Assembly: GCF_022213955.1 (NCBI RefSeq)
Contig: NZ_JAKNTW010000008.1
Location: 62,001 to 126,000 of the forward strand
Reading direction: 5' to 3'
DNA from: Dolomitihabitans soli
Lineage (GTDB): Bacteria > Actinomycetota > Actinomycetes > Streptosporangiales > Streptosporangiaceae
DNA: 64,000 nucleotides
Part shown: in pieces, positions 62,164-64,000 of the stretch
How positions within the stretch are numbered: position 1 is the stretch's first letter
How the letters are laid out: each line of letters opens with the position of its first letter
Translations under genes and position numbers: made by a program
The notes under the pieces: model-generated
Told to the model about the DNA's origin: nothing
The model's input: the letters and a program-made list of their open reading frames with translations, nothing else
The model's database searches: none

Positions 62164-64000
62164 TCAGGTCAGTGCACCGAAGCGCCAGATGCGGAGGGTC
62201 TTTTCGGGGCCTGCGGAGATGAGCATCAGGCGGCCGTCGGCGTCGACGTGGGGCAGCAGCACGGTGGCCGAGCCTGGGTGCGCGTCATCGATCTTGCCTC
62301 TGAGCTTGCCCGTCTCCAGGTCCCAGGCCCGGAGCATGCCGTCGGAGCCGCCCGCCACCAGGGTTTCCCGGCCCGCGACCTCGATCACGCCCAGTGCGTG
62401 GATCGTGCCCTTCGGCCCGCCGATCGGTTTCCGCGCGGCTTTGCGCGTGCCGGCGTCCCATACCCGGATCGCCTTCTCCTGCCCGGCCGACGCCACGACC
62501 AGCCGCCCGCCCAGGATGCCGGTCACCAGCGTCTCCACCGGCCGGGTGTGCGCGCGGTACGGCTTGCCGATCGCGCGCCGCCGTACGGGATCCCAGATCC
62601 GGGCGGTCTCGTCCCTGCTGCCGGACGCCAGATACGTCTTGCCGTCGCGCTTGCCCGCCGCCAGCCAGGTGATGGCCGCCTTGTGCCCGCGCAGTGAACG
62701 TCCGACGGCGCGCCGTCTCTTGAGATCGACGAAGCTGATCTTCTCGTTCGCCGTCGCCACCGCGACCCTGTTCCGGCCGACGACCGCCAGCGCCGAGACC
62801 GCGCCGCCCCGCGCCTTGTACGGCTTGCCGATCGCCTTCCGGGTCTTCAGATCCCAGATTCGTACGGTGCCGTCCCTGCCCCCGGTCACCGCGACCTTCT
62901 TCTTCCCGAGCGTGGTGGTCCCGACCGCCTCAACGGCCCCCTTGTGCCCCTTGAACGGCCTGCCGACCGCCTTCCCGGTCGCCAGGTCCCACAGTCGTAC
63001 CCTTCCGCCCCTGTCCCCTGAAACCACGATGTGCCGCTTCCCGACCTTGGCCACCGCCAGGGCCCGGACCTCGGCCCCGGCTCCCACCGAGCGGACCCGG
63101 TAGCCGTAGCCCAGCCAGCCGTTCTCTCCGGCGACCGGAGCCTTCGTCTCCGAGGTCGCCACGCCGTTCTCCCCGGACGCGGCGCGATCCTTCTCCGTGC
63201 CGGGGTCCGCGTTCCCGGTCCCGTGGGTGACCCGAGGCCCGGCCTCCGGCCCTCCGGTCGTCGTCCCTTCGTCGACTCCGGCCTGGGTGACGATGCCCAC
63301 CGTGGCGACCGGACGCGCGCCGTCGCCGTCCGCTCCCCCGAACACCAGCCAGGCCGGGGCCGCCACCGCCGCCGCCAGCCCGATCCCCACCAGAACCCGC
63401 CGCCCGGCCTTCCCTCGCCGAACGGTGCCGACCGGCCGGATGGTCCCTCCGACGAGCGACTCCTCCTCTTCCGCCGGACCTCGCACCTCCGGCGTGGCCG
63501 TACGACCCCCTTGAGCGCCCGCGGCGATCAGTCCCGAGCCCGCCGCCCGCACCTTGGCCCTACCGGCGGAACCTCCGGCAGTCCTGGGAGCCCTGGCGAC
63601 CGGGGCCGCATCCGCCGAAGTCCGGGCGGTCGCACGCGCCTCCCCAGACCTGGCGGTCGCACGCGCGTCTCCAGCCCTGGCCGCCGCAGTACCTCCAGGC
63701 CCGGCGGTCGCATCGGCCTTCTCGGGCCCAGCGGTCGCATCGGCCTTCCCAGGCCCAGCGGTCGCATCGGCGTCCTTAGGCCGCCCATCCGCCTGGGTCT
63801 CTTCAGCCCTGATGGTCCTATCGGCATCCCCAGACCCGACGGTCACAGGGGTGTCTCCAGGCCCGGCGGTCACAGGCCCGGCGGTCACAGTGCCTCCGGT
63901 CCTGGCCCTCATTCCCGCAGCCGCAGCCTCGGCCGTCGTGAGCGTCCCCGCGGCGCCGACTGTCGTACGCGCGTCCGCCGGCCCGCCGTCGGTGAGAGCC
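62164..64000 (-). CDS. Membrane-anchored seven-bladed WD40 protein (5' end outside window)
   Basis: At least 612 residues; the frame stays open to the right edge. The N-terminal part is disordered and Ala/Gly/Thr-rich, with repeated ADATAGP units. One membrane segment (RRVLVGIGLAAAVAAPAWLV) follows, then a Thr/Gly linker. Seven WD-type repeats come next, each with a pattern such as GRVRLWDLATGKAVGRPFKG, TVRIWDLKTRKAIGKPY or AIRVWDAGTRKAARKP, and the last ends TLRIWRFGALT. Seven blades make a complete beta-propeller, probably outside the membrane. Such proteins often sit next to Ser/Thr kinases, but the neighbour is beyond the window. Confidence 0.8.
   Translation of the reverse strand, partial: ALTDGGPADARTTVGAAGTLTTAEAAAAGMRARTGGTVTAGPVTAGPGDTPVTVGSGDADRTIRAEETQADGRPKDADATAGPGKADATAGPEKADATAGPGGTAAARAGDARATARSGEARATARTSADAAPVARAPRTAGGSAGRAKVRAAGSGLIAAGAQGGRTATPEVRGPAEEEESLVGGTIRPVGTVRRGKAGRRVLVGIGLAAAVAAPAWLVFGGADGDGARPVATVGIVTQAGVDEGTTTGGPEAGPRVTHGTGNADPGTEKDRAASGENGVATSETKAPVAGENGWLGYGYRVRSVGAGAEVRALAVAKVGKRHIVVSGDRGGRVRLWDLATGKAVGRPFKGHKGAVEAVGTTTLGKKKVAVTGGRDGTVRIWDLKTRKAIGKPYKARGGAVSALAVVGRNRVAVATANEKISFVDLKRRRAVGRSLRGHKAAITWLAAGKRDGKTYLASGSRDETARIWDPVRRRAIGKPYRAHTRPVETLVTGILGGRLVVASAGQEKAIRVWDAGTRKAARKPIGGPKGTIHALGVIEVAGRETLVAGGSDGMLRAWDLETGKLRGKIDDAHPGSATVLLPHVDADGRLMLISAGPEKTLRIWRFGALT
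63680..63780. repeat. About 30-bp in-frame repeats in the WD40 gene
   Basis: GCGGTCGCATCGGCCTTC-type units recur three times and encode the ADATAGP repeats of the N-terminal region. Likely length-variable. Confidence 0.7.

Overview
The window is 64 kb of very GC-rich chromosome from a filamentous actinomycete. Three things point there: the dnaK-grpE-dnaJ-hspR-clpB block with HspR-type inverted repeats; the order acyltransferase / GalE2-like epimerase / 32-residue ribosomal protein bS22 / small excisionase-type HTH protein, as around Rv0500-Rv0502 in mycobacteria; and DUF397, DUF5753 and DUF6082 genes. The overall flavour is Streptosporangiaceae (Nonomuraea or Streptosporangium relatives), an inference without a database search. 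Most of it looks like ordinary core chromosome with accessory patches.

Layout. 1-2.4 kb: partial LysR regulator divergent from an MFS exporter, then a repeat-rich gap. 2.4-8.5 kb: conserved acyltransferase-epimerase-bS22-HTH block, interrupted by a TnpB-only IS605-type element, then a phosphatase-like gene and acuC. 8.5-13 kb: NarL-type two-component pair, two-gene ABC exporter and proC. 13-17 kb: stand-alone FkbO/Hyg5-type chorismatase, methyltransferase, proline dehydrogenase and a lipoprotein. 17-21.4 kb: IclR regulator divergent from a four-gene OpuC-like osmoprotectant ABC operon. 21.4-29 kb: the heat-shock block, with two HAIR operators before dnaK and HAIR-like palindromes before and after clpB, then a secreted protein. 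29-34 kb: TPR protein, TetR, CapA-like lipoprotein and a Fur-catalase pair.

34.2-43.3 kb is the most interesting accessory part. It is a divergently organised catabolic cluster (PuuE-like deacetylase/imidase, asparaginase-like amidohydrolase, MmgE/PrpD protein, MHS-family symporter, ThDP enzyme; GntR regulator and TcuA-like flavoprotein on the other strand). It is bracketed by the intact katA and by a decayed second copy of the katA 3' end, each followed by a related terminator. 43.3-46.8 kb is an accessory patch (DUF6082, DUF397/DUF5753 pair, two small genes resembling parts of actinomycete integrative elements). 46.8-53.7 kb holds a molybdopterin oxidoreductase, an HD hydrolase and a redox-signalling set: DUF2231-Rieske protein, a response regulator fused to a flavoprotein, and a cyclic-nucleotide-domain histidine kinase. 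53.7-64 kb holds a TauE/SafE transporter, an SPFH protein, an ABC ATPase, a Gly/Ser/Pro-repeat protein, a broken MFS gene coupled to a C45 peptidase, a hydrolase/MerR pair and a seven-bladed WD40 membrane protein running off the right edge.

Two sequence-level patterns cut across the annotation. First, short tandem duplications (9-32 nt) begin at or include the stop codon of many operon-terminal genes (near 2.3, 12.2, 17.0, 28.9, 29.2, 30.3, 53.7 and 54.6 kb; a 28-bp direct repeat follows another gene at 57.5 kb). Second, a dispersed repeat of about 129 bp occurs at 2.2 and 12.1 kb, each time at a convergent gene junction. No tRNA, rRNA or CRISPR array was seen.
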